Positions 45,361-57,289 of a stretch of 64,000 nt of DNA are shown here, in pieces. The DNA is from Platerodrilus igneus (Eukaryota > Arthropoda > Insecta > Coleoptera > Lycidae), in assembly GCA_036346225.1 (NCBI GenBank), contig JARFIW010000884.1, positions 4,822,501 to 4,886,500 of the forward strand. Reading direction: 5' to 3'. The position numbers and the translations under genes are program-made. Every line of letters starts with the position of its first letter. Position 1 is the stretch's first letter. The notes beneath the pieces are model-generated. The model did no database searches. It saw only the letters and a list, made by a program, of their open reading frames with translations, and was not told the DNA's origin.

Positions 45361-45690
45361 GCCCCAGGTGACACACACCGTCTCCTCAAGTTGAGTTGGG
45401 CACCTTAGTGCTGATTAAGGTCGCTAATGTTCCTCCCCTTTCGTATGTACCCCGGCCGTGTTGTGGCTGTGCATTCTGGGACAGATGGTGTCGTTAGGGT
45501 AGTCACACCTAAAACTGCTCATGACGAGCTAAAGCGTCCAGTGTCGGGAGTTTGTTCTTTGTCTTCAATATAGCAATAAAAAATGTTCTTTCCTTTTTTT
45601 GTTTTTTCTAAATATTTTCCTTTTCGCTTTTTTATTCCGACCCCTCTTTTTAATTTTTTTTTAAATGCCTTGCATTTTGGTGAGCGGGTA

Positions 45691-45696
45691 TGCTTC

Positions 45697-45749
<53 letters not shown>

Positions 45750-46151
45750 TAATTTACAGATTAATTTGTTTTCCGCATTTGAAATTTGTTAATTGTTTGC
45801 CTCCGCCCGGTTTTCAATTATCCTTACCTTACCGTGTCATAACTTCAAGCACCGACTGTGTTAAGTGAACTATGCTGTACACATGTGCAAGAACCTTCTT
45901 TATCACTGGCCACGGCGAAGACACCAAGCAATTTGTACTATCGACTCCGTACTAGACGGTCGCATTAATATTATCTGTTACGAACGGCCGCCATAATTAA
46001 TTGTGCTTATGTTTCGCTATTATTAACAAAAGGTAAGTGTTTGAAGTAATCGCTTATTTCTGTTTATAATCTTTAATTTTTTGTTTCTATTTATTATCAT
46101 TTATTTTCTTCTCTCCAATTTAGCTATCGAAATCGCGCCGCATTTTTTACA
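45691..46151 (+). repeat. 3' LTR of the BEL element
   Basis: Preceded by a purine-rich GGTGAGCGGGTA that may be the polypurine tract. Contains a 43-bp (TA)n run. Confidence 0.82.
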
Positions 46152-46307
46152 TTAGCTTTTATTAATATAAAATAATCGCACTCTGAATACAAATATTTTT
46201 AACATCAATTCTGGCCAGGTATTGATAAAATAAATTCTAAAGACACATTAAATAGCATACATTATAATTTGAATAAGGGCCGCTATACTTGCGGCCACGT
46301 CCCCAAT

Positions 46308-46337
46308 GCTCCACCCAGAGGTACTACATTGGGTTTA
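46308..46337. repeat. 30-bp block shared with the SINE tail
   Basis: CCAATGCTCCACC, then AGAGGTACTACATTGG, nearly identical to about 24200-24230 in the SINE. The ends CCAATG/CATTGG can pair. Confidence 0.5.
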
Positions 46338-46961
46338 AACGCGAAAATAATCGTGCTTCTAATTCATTCTAACTTCATAGTTAATCCACCCTAAACAAAA
46401 AACTAAATAAAAATCTAACAAACCTAAAAATCTAACAAACCTAACAAACTCTAACAATCTAACAAACCTAAAAATCTGACAAACTGAAACAAAAACTAAA
46501 AACAGGGTTTAAATAATGGTATTTCTAGCGCTGACTTTGAAGTGTGCCCGATCAACAAGACACAAAAAATGAGAGGGGAGGGATCCGTAATACCGGATAG
46601 CAGACGCCGGCTCTGCTTACCAGTACGACCTGAAGGGTCGACTTAAAATTATCCAAATCTAGCTAACTAATTTAAATCCATCCCTAGCTTTTCCTATCAT
46701 TCCCTAACTGATTTATATTATGATTACAATCTTCACAAATCTACTTTTCCTTCCCAAATATATACTGCAACTAAAATGGCGACAGAACGTCAAACAAAAC
46801 AAATATGCCACAAAATACTACAATACATGCTAATAAATATAAAGTGTAAATATAAAATATATATAAATACAATTATATAAATATATAAATAAATGTCTAA
46901 TAAGCGTTAAGCATATAGCAGTGCACAAAATAGCAAAAGCATCACCCTATTTATCAGGTGC

Positions 46962-47063
46962 ACTCGCACAAGCATTATGTCGGCTACCGCCATTACGCAC
47001 AAAACGTGCTTGTTAAATTATTACAAAAACTACTAATTAATGTAAATCAATGCTTGTGCGAGT
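46962..47063. repeat. 15-bp perfect inverted repeat with 72-bp spacer
   Basis: ACTCGCACAAGCATT at 46962-46976 and AATGCTTGTGCGAGT at 47049-47063. May be a small foldback element or hairpin RNA. Confidence 0.7.
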
Positions 47064-47394
47064 ACAGCCGCCACAATTTAAGTCTTACCTCGATAATAAA
47101 ATTCTCCAGCATCCGAAGATCTGGTCGTCTGCCTACATCTAACTGTAGCTTACTTTTAAGGGAAGATGGGGTGTACTGCTAAAGTCCTGGTGAGTATGCA
47201 CTAAATGTTCTGGGGGGGGGGGGGATTACAATCACTATCACTTCACTTTCAAGTCCTGGGGGATGCGCGGTTTCACTCTATTTTATTATCTTTGTTTATT
47301 TTATTGATTAAATAGCATACAACAATAATAACTCATTTCAGACTTTTCCCGTTTTCTATATGAATTATGTGACATTATGAGGCAGGAAATAAAT

Positions 47395-47765
47395 ACCAGT
47401 CAGTCTGGGTGCTCCAAAGTGAATTAAAGTCGACAAAAGACATCTGTTTCGCAGTATCTCCAAAAAGATGGTCGCAACATTTGCCTCGAACGCAGGTCAT
47501 GTAGTAAAAATTCTTCTACAGGATCATGGAACTGTTACTGCCGATTTGTATCAAACTACTTATTTGCCGCAAGTCATCGCGGAGCTTTGAAAAACCAACC
47601 CCAAACGACGAATTATTCTCCACAAAGACAATGCAAGTTCGCATACAGCTCGCAAAACAATTGAATTTTTAACGCAGCAGAACGTCGAATTATTAGACAA
47701 TCCTCCATACAGTCCCGACCTAAGTCCCAACGATTTTTATACCTTTCCAAGAATTATTTTCTTAA
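47395..47765 (+). pseudogene. Mariner-like transposase fragment
   Basis: The frame-shifted plus-strand translation begins WVLQSELKSTK and includes KKMVATFASNAGHVVKILLQ, HKDNASSHTARKTIEFL and LDNPPYSPDLSPNDFYTF, the catalytic DDD region of mariner. An internal stop follows VIAEL. Termini are not recognised. Confidence 0.85.
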
Positions 47766-50700
47766 ATTGCAAATGTTTAACAATTCGAAAAAGCAAATTC
47801 GTAGCACACACAAACTTGGCAATTTGAATGTTTAGTTCTTTTTTTCAGTAACTGCAGTTGTCTCTACAAAATTGTCTAATTTAGTTTTTGTATGTTTGGG
47901 GCTTTGAAGCCAAACTGAAAATGAAATACTTTTTGTAGCAGACGTTGATGTAGAGGTAGAAGAAAGTATTAATAAACATGTGCTAGCTTGAGAACCTTAT
48001 TGTGCAACATCTATAATGAATAGTTGTAACGCGAGTACGTTACTGTAAACAAACATAAGATAATACAACAGAATTTAGAAAATTTAGTTACTTAAATAAG
48101 CTTACAACAAGGATACACTTTAAAAAATTTATAAAGGCTTTAGTATTTTACATTAGTAAGGTGGCTATTGCACTGTAATATTAAATTAGGATCCAGAAAT
48201 AAACAGAAAAGCACCCAATATATTAAATACAAACGTTAATAACGACTGGGACTTTATACTCTTCGTATTCAGTTTAGAAAAATTACAAGATAGATCTCTG
48301 TAAATCACCGGGCATAAAAAAGTATATGTGTACATATTCATGCGCGTTTAAAAACAAATTCTTGAATTATGTAATTGTTTACTTCTGAAAGTTATGGCAA
48401 GGATCAATTTTCAAATCATTTTCTATACGATTGTTCAATCATAAATTATGTCTAGAGGGTTGGAGTATTACTTGATCGAGGGATGTAACCTACTCCAGCA
48501 CCAATGAGGAAGCGCCACGATTCCTGTAAGTGTTATATTTCCATGAGAAATAGAAAATGTTGTTTCACGATCTTTCGCCTTCGGCTGCATTTACAGACTT
48601 GGACAAAGAATCTTTAGACAATTTATTATTTTGTTAAGATTAGCTATGATCAAAAACGTAGCACTAGAACAAAGCACATGAAATGTTTAGTGGTTTAGGG
48701 TAAAAGATTGTTGGAAAAAATCTTGTTTGTAAAGGAGATATAACGCGAGTGCGTTACATAAACAAACATTTATAAAAGAGAAAGAAGACTTAAATTTATC
48801 AATGCCACACATATAACCAATTGAATTTCTACGTACTGTTTTGTCTCTACAACAATGAGCTTTCATGTGTGAAAACTTGATGCAATACGTTTTAAATTTA
48901 CAGAAGCGGGCAACAACATAAATAGTTTTCGTTTAGAATAAGCTCGACACATGTATAAATACTAACGATCCGTTACAATTCTTAGACACACTAAACAGCA
49001 TGTAATCGTTATAGTTCAATTCACTACAGGTTTTTGTTTTATGGCATTCTTTCAAAGCTCCATCCAGATCAGCGGGCAGGACTCCTTGCAGATAAAATTC
49101 CAATCTGTTATGGTTAATCAACAGCTCCCAAAACACTGGTCACTTTCTTATGAGATCGGTATATAATGTCCGCGTTTAGTCACGTCCGAGGATCTGTCTA
49201 ATCCCGGACAACCTCGATTTAAGGCTTTCTTTACGTCATTTATTGTACCTATCTTTCAAACATTGTCCTGCACTGAGATCGAGTTTTAAGAGGTTGTTTG
49301 CTGGTATCTAGTAATCTTAACCGACCTGATCCCCTTCTTCTAATATCCGGAGGTTTTATAAGTTACAACGTCCCAGGGTTATTACCCCATCACCTCGTTT
49401 TTACGGAGTTTGGTAAGGTAGGTATGCGTTTTCAGTCAGGTATCGATATAGAGACCAAGGTAGGTAGCTGTATGTGAGAAGGTAATTGGGTAGTTAAATG
49501 TTTTTGTGCTTCATCGCAGGTCTAAATAATCTTTGAGTAGAATCATTTTAATCTTTGAGGGGGAAGTGGTTGTTTATTTTGGAAGGACCAGGGTTCTACC
49601 AGTTAATTTGGTGAGCGAAGGTTGTTTTTGAAGATGCACTGGAGAGTATCCTAAGATATTCGAAAGCAATACCATAAGAGCTCAAATTTAGCTGGATATT
49701 TTTATGATTATTTTCAAATTCTTACATTCGTAGGCAATTTAACTGAAACTTTTCGACAAAATCACGAGATCGCAACTGGAGTGATTTTGTAGAATAGCTC
49801 GAATTACACTAGTATAAGAAGTATGAAAAAATACCCACCAATAGGGTTAGGGTTATTTCTTTTAAGAAATATAATTTTTAAGATACGCGCATTCTTGATC
49901 TAAAGAAGGACTATTTTGTATCTTACATTGTTAAGACTCAAATGTTGTCAAATTCATTGTGGTGGTTTTAGGTTAGAAATGATATTATCCATGGCTACTT
50001 TGTATTCTAAATTAGTGTAGTTTTATTGTACCGTCCCCTTTTCCAAAGAGATATAAAGGCAGAGAATAAAAATAAATGTACATCGGCCTTTAACGGCTAC
50101 AGAGTTTGCAAAAGACTAATTTCAGGGAAGGAACTTATTCATAGATAAAGCTCTCGATATAATTACTTTATTTTCTGACCTGGCAATAAAAGAATTAGAA
50201 ATCAAACGTAAATTGGAGCAAGAAAAATACTAAACTTGAATATTGAAATTTTGGTTATTAACATATGAACAATTATCTCTATTAAAGCAATCAATAAGCA
50301 GGAAATCACAGTGTTAATACAATGTTTTTGTAAACATTTACTCAAAGCTCCTTGTAAAGACAATAAAATAATTCGGTTTCAGTTTTAACTTATTTGCTTG
50401 TAAACCCTTTTACAATAAAAAATTTCATGAAATTCTCTACGTTCACAGAATTAGGTTATAAGCAGTAACAGAAAATATTTAAGAACACGTTTTATTTAAA
50501 TACAGAAAAAGCAAACGGTAAAACCACTGCTGTGAAAACTCACATAGATAATTTAGATAGGTGTAAAGAGCTGGGTTATAATATTTATGCACTACCATTT
50601 ACAATAACAGAAATTACACTAAAACTCATACTTGGAGTAGGTAACTATTTTAGATTGTTACTTATATTTTAGTTTTCTCGGATTCCACATGGCATTTTGT

Positions 50701-53700
50701 AGAAAACATCTGGCAATTATCAAACAACTCGTCCACAAAGTGAAGTCTTCAACTTTCTAAATAAATAAACATTTTGTCCTCCAAATATTTGCAGTTAAAG
50801 ATAATTTGATTTCATCAAAGAAAGAAATTCCGGCATCCAAATATTTTTATATTGTGTAGGTAAAACTGTTGCATATCATAGTTTTTATATAAAACTTTGA
50901 GAGAAAATTTATAAAGAAGTCGACGATATTCAACACAAAACATAAATTCAAGACATGATCGTAGGTAAAATTCTATATAGAAACAGCTGTAGATATATTC
51001 AAAGTAAAAATTAGAGCCAAATTAGAGATTGTACCTGAAGTAAAATTTTGGAGTAAGATTTTGGACCCTGTAAAATCAATTGTGTTACCAATTTATAATA
51101 ATAATGGTTCGACGAAACAATCAAAAATGTATCTGTTAATATCTTACCATCCTTAATTTACAGGACAAGTCCAAATAGGCGAGACTTTATCTTACATCCG
51201 AGGTTAGTCATCTATAGAACTATTTTTAGTAAAACGTTATGCGTTTATGTAGAAAATACGTAACACAAACGACCTCATGGCGATTTATAAATATGTTAAC
51301 GTTATCAACTTCTGCAGCAGCAGACAGTCAGATATCAAAACGTTACGAAAGCTACAGATAACCAACCAAATAAAGAAAAGGAAAATGACACTTCTGATAT
51401 GCATTAAGATCCACCGACCAGTTGCGCTTTGAAAGACATTCTTAAAGGAATTGACCAATCAAAAAGTTACTTGATACGCATTTATTTATTTAACAAATAA
51501 AGGAGAAAGATTGTGAATAAAGATAACAATCTGTGTGTCTAGTTTTATTTTTACAAGAGCAAACGTAAATATATATTCGGAATCAGACCTAATTCCAAGA
51601 AGTAATAAAATGTGCTTTTAAACGAAAGAAAACATGAATATTTTATAAAGTGCGAAGTACGTTGTAACACAGCTAAGCCTCGGCCAAATAACATGTGACA
51701 TTATGATTAATTTATTCTGATTAATTAATTTTGATTAACAATATATAACGTTGACTCCTATTATCTCATCGTCGAAGGAAAAAGTTTCACATGCAAAATT
51801 ATGCTGATTCAAAAAATAAAAAGCGCGTTTCTCTGACTCAAGTTAATGTACGAGTATGATAATTTTATATATGTTAGATACAAAAAAGTAACAAAAGTAA
51901 TTTCAATTTGCAGTTTTAATTCATTTTTCGGAATTCTCTCGAAGATAATATCGTCGTGTGCAGAGGAGAGAAAATTTTTTGTTGAACATTTCGTCAGTAC
52001 CTTCGAAACTGCTAACATGCAACTTAAGTAGATACAGTTAACCTATAAATAATAAGGTATTGAACTGATTAACGTGATTAGTCAATGAAGTTCGGAATAT
52101 TGACCTACCAGGTTGGTTACTTTGAATTTTGGGAACAAAGGGGTTGCCATAAATTGACAATTTCAGATTGAAAGAGGCATGTTAATTAAGAATTTTTTTT
52201 TCAATGTCCCAGTAGGTGGATGAAACGAATTTAGTACAGAAGATAATTGTTTTTGGTTATTTCCTAGGTATCTGCAGTCAATAATTAATTATCAATATTC
52301 ATAATAAACTTTCTGAAATACCTACAACTGTAAACAAATGATCATTTTTATCTAATTGCATAAATTTATGAACGTGCCCATAGTACGTTCTTGTTGTTAG
52401 TTTAAAGTAATTATGTTCGATGAAAACGTTATCTCTTATGCTAAGTAATTTTTTATATATTTTGTTTCTTTTTTTGTTTAAGAAAGTTTATATGTACACG
52501 TAATCAATTCATAATTGTGTATTTATCCTATACTGGTATCTCTTACAACTAACGTGAAGGTAATAATTCCACCCTTCATGTAGTAAAATATACTGCAATT
52601 ATTTAGAAAGGCGACTAATATACAGATATTTTAGCATTTGTTTTTAGAAACCCTTTTTCAGCTAGAAGTTTTTAAATAGCTATATTAATGTCATTATCGT
52701 TAACATTTATTTTAGGTTGGTTTTAGCATTAGTGTAATCGATTATTCCTTATGTGTTGGGCAGAATTACTTTCAAATCTCGTGTTTTGGTGTCCTCTTGT
52801 TATTTCTTCTGGGGCTTTTCTCTAGAAATCCCCGTATTTCAAGATTAGGTGGCGTACAAGATACTTCTCAAATAAGACTGGTACTTCACACATGATAGTA
52901 TATCAAGACCCTCTTTAAACACTTACACGCTCTTCCCACTCAGTTAGTCGGCAATTGTTTTTGTTAGTACAGTCAAGGTGTTTGGTACTTTATCGAAACA
53001 CAAAATTTTTAGCAAGGTACTTCACCGAGTTTCTATGTGGATTACCTGCTAGATATTGTCGAACCAAAACTGTAAAAAACAATCTATAGGCATATTTTTC
53101 TGAACCTTTTGATAAATCCTTTATCCAAAATGAATTGAGTGTACAAAAAGCCTATCAGTTAATATGTGTTTTGTTTGGTGCAATAAGATTGTATAAAATA
53201 ATTGTACTGGGTAGATATCAGAAGTATGTATATTTATTATCAACATTTTCTTGAGCCACCCTGGCATGTTTTTGAGAATACGGTACGATATTCAATGCGG
53301 CCAGTTAAGTCGTCATTGTTAGTCCTTTCTTCCTTGAAGTGGTGCAACTGACAATTTGCTGCTTCCCCTTCACGACAAGGTAATTTGTATAAAGTAATGA
53401 AAAGTTTTTTTCGAAAGGTCTATTGCAGTATTTTCATCCCACACTAATGTCTTTTTAATAATATTACTTTTGCGTAATGCTACGGAGCATTCTTCGCATT
53501 TTCCTATATCAGCTTGCGATCCCGGTGGGGTATATTACAGACCACATGTAGAAACTTCTACTTTGCTGTTGTAAATGAAGGGCATAATAGGAAAACTCTC
53601 AATCAAAATAAATTTTCTTGGGTTTATTGTGTTTTTATTTACAAATCCCAATTTTATCCATACATAGGTATCAACGTAGTTCTAAAATTAAAACATGGCT

Positions 53701-53839
53701 GGCAACACTTCTTTTAGATATAAAACAATACTTTATTCTATTTATCACTGTTGCCAAAACGGAACAGTTAGCAGCCAATCATCTAAGGGCTACTATTATC
53801 AGGCGTTTATTGCGATGTCAAATTTTACTTATTATACTC
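47766..53839. other. ~6 kb without recognised genes
   Basis: AT-rich. Short ORFs show no domains. The GC-richer part 49180-49620 may be an old retroelement piece, but I cannot identify it. Confidence 0.45.
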
Positions 53840-54178
53840 TGTGCATGTGCGAAAATAGTATTGAGGCGAAAATAGTGTTGTGGCGAAAAGTGCTGAGGTT
53901 TCAGCTTAGGTTAATGGTCGAAATGTTTTGCTACTAATACAAAATAATCAAACGGATACATGTGCGAAAATAGGGTTAAGACAAAAATAGTATTGAGCTT
54001 TCAGTTTTGGTTAGTAGCCAAAATGTTTTACTATTAAGACAAAATAGTCAAGCGAATGTATTTGCGAAAGTAGTGTTGAGGCGAAAATGTGTTCAGACGA
54101 AGATATTGTTGACATTTTTACTTAGAATAGTACTCGATATATTTTAGAACTAAGACAAAGTAATCGAACGGGTACACG
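53840..54178. repeat. ~115-bp tandem repeat, left of errantivirus B
   Basis: 'tgcgaaaatagt' blocks recur near 53847, 53963 and 54062, with 'gtttta/gctatta' blocks between. The array resumes at 62688 after the errantivirus. Confidence 0.75.
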
Positions 54179-54736
54179 AGTTATGTATCCCCCCAATCTG
54201 TATATGTATAATAAAATAGAATTTATTAGGAATTATTAGAAATTGTTAAAGAAACTTAAGTATATGCAACAATGTAAATTCAAGGATAATTAAATAAAGG
54301 TTATTAATAGTTCACAAGCAAATTGTGAAAACGGATGCATTTTAGACGATAGTGATACTGCAGGTGGCAGGTCACAGACGGTTAAGAAACCGCAATTACT
54401 TAGAAATTAAGATTGATACATTGCATAATGAATAGAATTAAGAAATAAGCAGACATGAGTTCTTCAAGTTCCCACAGACATGTGATGGGCAGGAACAACA
54501 TAAACACCTCGGGAGCCGCAAGACCTTCAGTCAGTTTTGAGTATTTCAGCTCTAACATTGCCGTTTGCTTAGGCTACTTACCCTAGTTAAACTCCAATTA
54601 ATATTATATTTCGACTTAAAATAATTTAAAGTGTTTGTCAAAATTCCATGTTAATTTCTGTTTAACCAATAAAAATTTGTTACAAGTTATGGAAGAATTT
54701 TTGAAAAAGACCGCTCCCAAGGCCCGAAACGTAACT
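54179..54736 (+). repeat. 5' LTR of errantivirus B
   Basis: 558 bp, same length as the 3' LTR at 62130-62687, with scattered substitutions and compensating small indels. Confidence 0.92.
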
Positions 54737-54754
54737 GGCGCAGTCGGTAGGATC
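54736..54754 (+). promoter_or_regulatory. Primer-binding site of errantivirus B
   Basis: TGGCGCAGTCGGTAGGATC directly after the LTR, complementary to a tRNA-Ser 3' end. A closer match to the 17.6/297-type site than in copy A. Confidence 0.82.
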
Positions 54755-56143
54755 CAGAAAGGCACTACGAATCCAAAAATCAGAAAACTGGTGACCAAGA
54801 ATTTCAATTCACAATCTGGAAGAACCCAAACAAAGTTGGAAGAGGTACAAGAATCGACCGAATCCAACCAAACAAATTTGGAAGAGGTACAAGCATTGAC
54901 CGAATCCAAACCAAACAAATGTGGACGAAATACAAAAATCGACCATAGACGCAACGATGAAAATTATGTAAGTTCATTTATCCTCAAAACCAATTGATTT
55001 CTTTTACAAATTATTTGATATAAGTTAATAAAAATTTTTTTGATTACTATTTTAGGTGTGTAAAGATTTTTTATGATTATTGCAATTTATGCCATTTTAT
55101 GAAAATAATTTACTACGAAAAATTATTCTCAAACACGAAACTTATTTTAAGAGAATTTATTTTTAAAGCAAGAGAATTTTAATCAAGGGAACTGAAAAGT
55201 ACAATTGTACAAATTATTATTAATACAAAACGTAACTGGCGCATGAATTATTGAAACAAAATGCAACGATTTAATTCAACAAACTTTAAAAATAGAACGC
55301 AATTAATTTTACCATTTTAGTACTGTAAGCTAATGTATAAAACGCAACTAATTGTAGAAACGACTATTTAAAACTTAACCTTCATCAAAGTCTATAATTA
55401 AAACACAGTATAATTGTAAAAGCATTTTGTAATTATTACTGAACAGATTTACTCATCAAAGCGTGTAAATTTATAACGCCATTCTGATACAACTTACTAC
55501 CGGAAACCATCGAAAATATCTACATTACTGAAAAGATTTATTCAAACGTGACATTTTATGATTAAATACTCCAGCACAAGGTAGTTAATTGTGAAAGACG
55601 CAATTCATTTATCACAAGACTGAGAATAAAACCTACTCAAAACAATCAAATTTTATAAAGTATAATTAAACTCTATATTTAAACATTTAAGGTAACTAGA
55701 CAATACAATTGAAAGGAAGCATTTTTACGCACTTATCAATTACAACACCTATGGAGACGAGATAATTAAAGCAGACTTAATTAATCAACAGGACTGAGAT
55801 AAAATTAAATCATAACTGGCGCAACAAAACGTACAAAGTAGCGTAATTACTGCAAGAAATTATTAATCTCATAAAAACCTTTCAGAAAATTAAAGCTCAC
55901 GACAAATATAGCATCTGCCAAGTATAAAATATACGAATTCAAAGCTACAGCAATTAATCGGACATTACCAAGCACAAATCCCGCAATTTAATTATAACAC
56001 CGTATAACTACGTATAAAATATAGATAAAGCGATTTTTTTAAGTAACCCCAGATAATCTAAACTGAACAGTAACGAACCAAACCAAAGAATAAATTCAAA
56101 TTTTTACAAAAAACTTAATATTGATTAAAACCGAAGTTTAAAT
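54755..56143 (+). other. Leader of errantivirus B
   Basis: Non-coding, shorter than in A and without its 90-bp repeats. A ~60-bp block (AAATTTGGAAGAGGTACAAG variants) is repeated at 54825-54920. Confidence 0.65.
54957..54973 (+). promoter_or_regulatory. Leader exon end with env start codon and splice donor, errantivirus B
   Basis: ATGAAAATTAT (54957-54967) followed by the donor GTAAGT (54968-54973). Same 11-nt length and phase as in copy A; the partner acceptor is at 60355-60356. Confidence 0.6.
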
Positions 56144-57268
56144 ATGAAAATTTACCTCGAAAGTATACCCCAATTCAACGTAGATCGTGCCCTTCGAGCA
56201 AATTTCACTACAACGTGCGAAATATTTTTGAAAACTTTTTACAAACCAGGAGATATAAGCGAAATGTTCTACTTTTACACCTAATAATAAGTAAATTGAC
56301 CGGAAGACCACTAACGCTAATAGCCAGTCGAGATAACATAGAACAGTGGGAAGATTTTTAACGCATATTAATTGCATATTTTGGAGACCAAAGAAACATA
56401 AAATGTTTAATCCACAATCTAATAAACCTAAGAATGGAAAATAACCAATCCCCGTACCAATTCGATATGAAATGCCAAGACGTAAGAAGTTTAATTTTAA
56501 CAAAATTAAAAATCGAAAAACCCGACCAAAATATCCGTCTTGTAAAGACAAAATTGTATGACGAAATGGCACTGGACACCTACATAAATGCACTACCTGA
56601 ACGACTATCAGATAAAACAAGATTTTAACATTCCCAAAATCTAGAAGAAGCATTGAGTATGATAATAGAAAAAGAAAACGTCATGTATTATCGAAAAAGA
56701 CCATATATCCCTAACGCGAATAAAAGCTATTCGCCAATAAAAACCATACAAACTGCGAGACAAACAACCACCCAACCAAAATTTATCCCATTTAACGCAC
56801 AAACGAATTAACCTCGAATTAACAACGCAAACTTTAATAATACGAATTTTATTAATCAGTTTAGAAAATTTCCGAAACCAACATTCAACTCAAATTTTAC
56901 AAAACCCACATTTCCAACAAGATTTAATCAAAATGTAAACCGACAAAGACAAACATTCGGTGCAAACCCCATTAGAAATACACCGATGATAAATAATAAT
57001 AATAACCCTAACAGTTATTACAAACCAACTCCTATGGACACCTCATCTGGTAAATCCAGACAACACAAAAATATCGGAAATCCGACCCAGTCATAATCAA
57101 AAATGAAATTTTGCCTCGGAAGAATTATTTCATCAAGAAGTAGAAGAACCTAACAATGAATCAAACCACTTTGAACACGACAAACCATTCGAAAATTACG
57201 AAGAGGACGACGAAGAAAATGCGTGCTCAAATTTTCAGATAGACCGATTTATAAACGACCAAACGTAA
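56144..57268 (+). pseudogene. gag: Errantivirus B gag, heavily broken
   Basis: Homologous to the gag of copy A: start near 56144, then the capsid segment FDMKCQDVRSLILTKLKIEK (56461-56521) and the Asn-rich C-terminal part. Stops occur near 56280, 56360, 56626 and 56809. It ends at TAA 57266-57268. Confidence 0.82.
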
Positions 57269-57289
57269 TCAATTTAAATAATATCAATC

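Larger units (their letters stand above)
42862..46151 (+). mobile_element. BEL/Pao LTR retrotransposon, internally deleted
   Basis: LTRs at 42862-43349 and 45691-46151 begin TGTTTCGTT/TGCTTCGTT and run through a (TA)n tract; the right one ends TTTTTTACA. Flanking 5-mers TAAGC (42857-42861) and TTAGC (46152-46156) are a probable target duplication with one change. The interior holds remnants of Gag, protease, the start of RT and the integrase C-terminus; everything between is lost. Confidence 0.82.
46152..47390. other. Non-coding stretch with hairpins
   Basis: No gene seen. Contains GGCCGC...GCGGCC near 46278-46298, a block shared with the SINE (46308-46337), a 15-bp inverted repeat (46962-46976/47049-47063) and a poly-G run near 47213-47223. 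Confidence 0.55.

Noticed and set aside
47213..47223. Poly-G run as a regulatory G-quadruplex
   Set aside because: A single G homopolymer without spaced G-tracts. It may also be an assembly artefact.
50150..51480. Possible decayed gene (several short coding-looking stretches)
   Set aside because: Frames are broken every few dozen codons and no recognisable motif is found. Not supportable by eye.
54635..54997. 120-codon ORF across the errantivirus B LTR, primer site and leader
   Set aside because: It crosses the LTR/primer-site border, is not kept open in copy A, and its phase at the splice donor does not fit the env frame. Only the 11-nt exon end starting at 54957 is supported.
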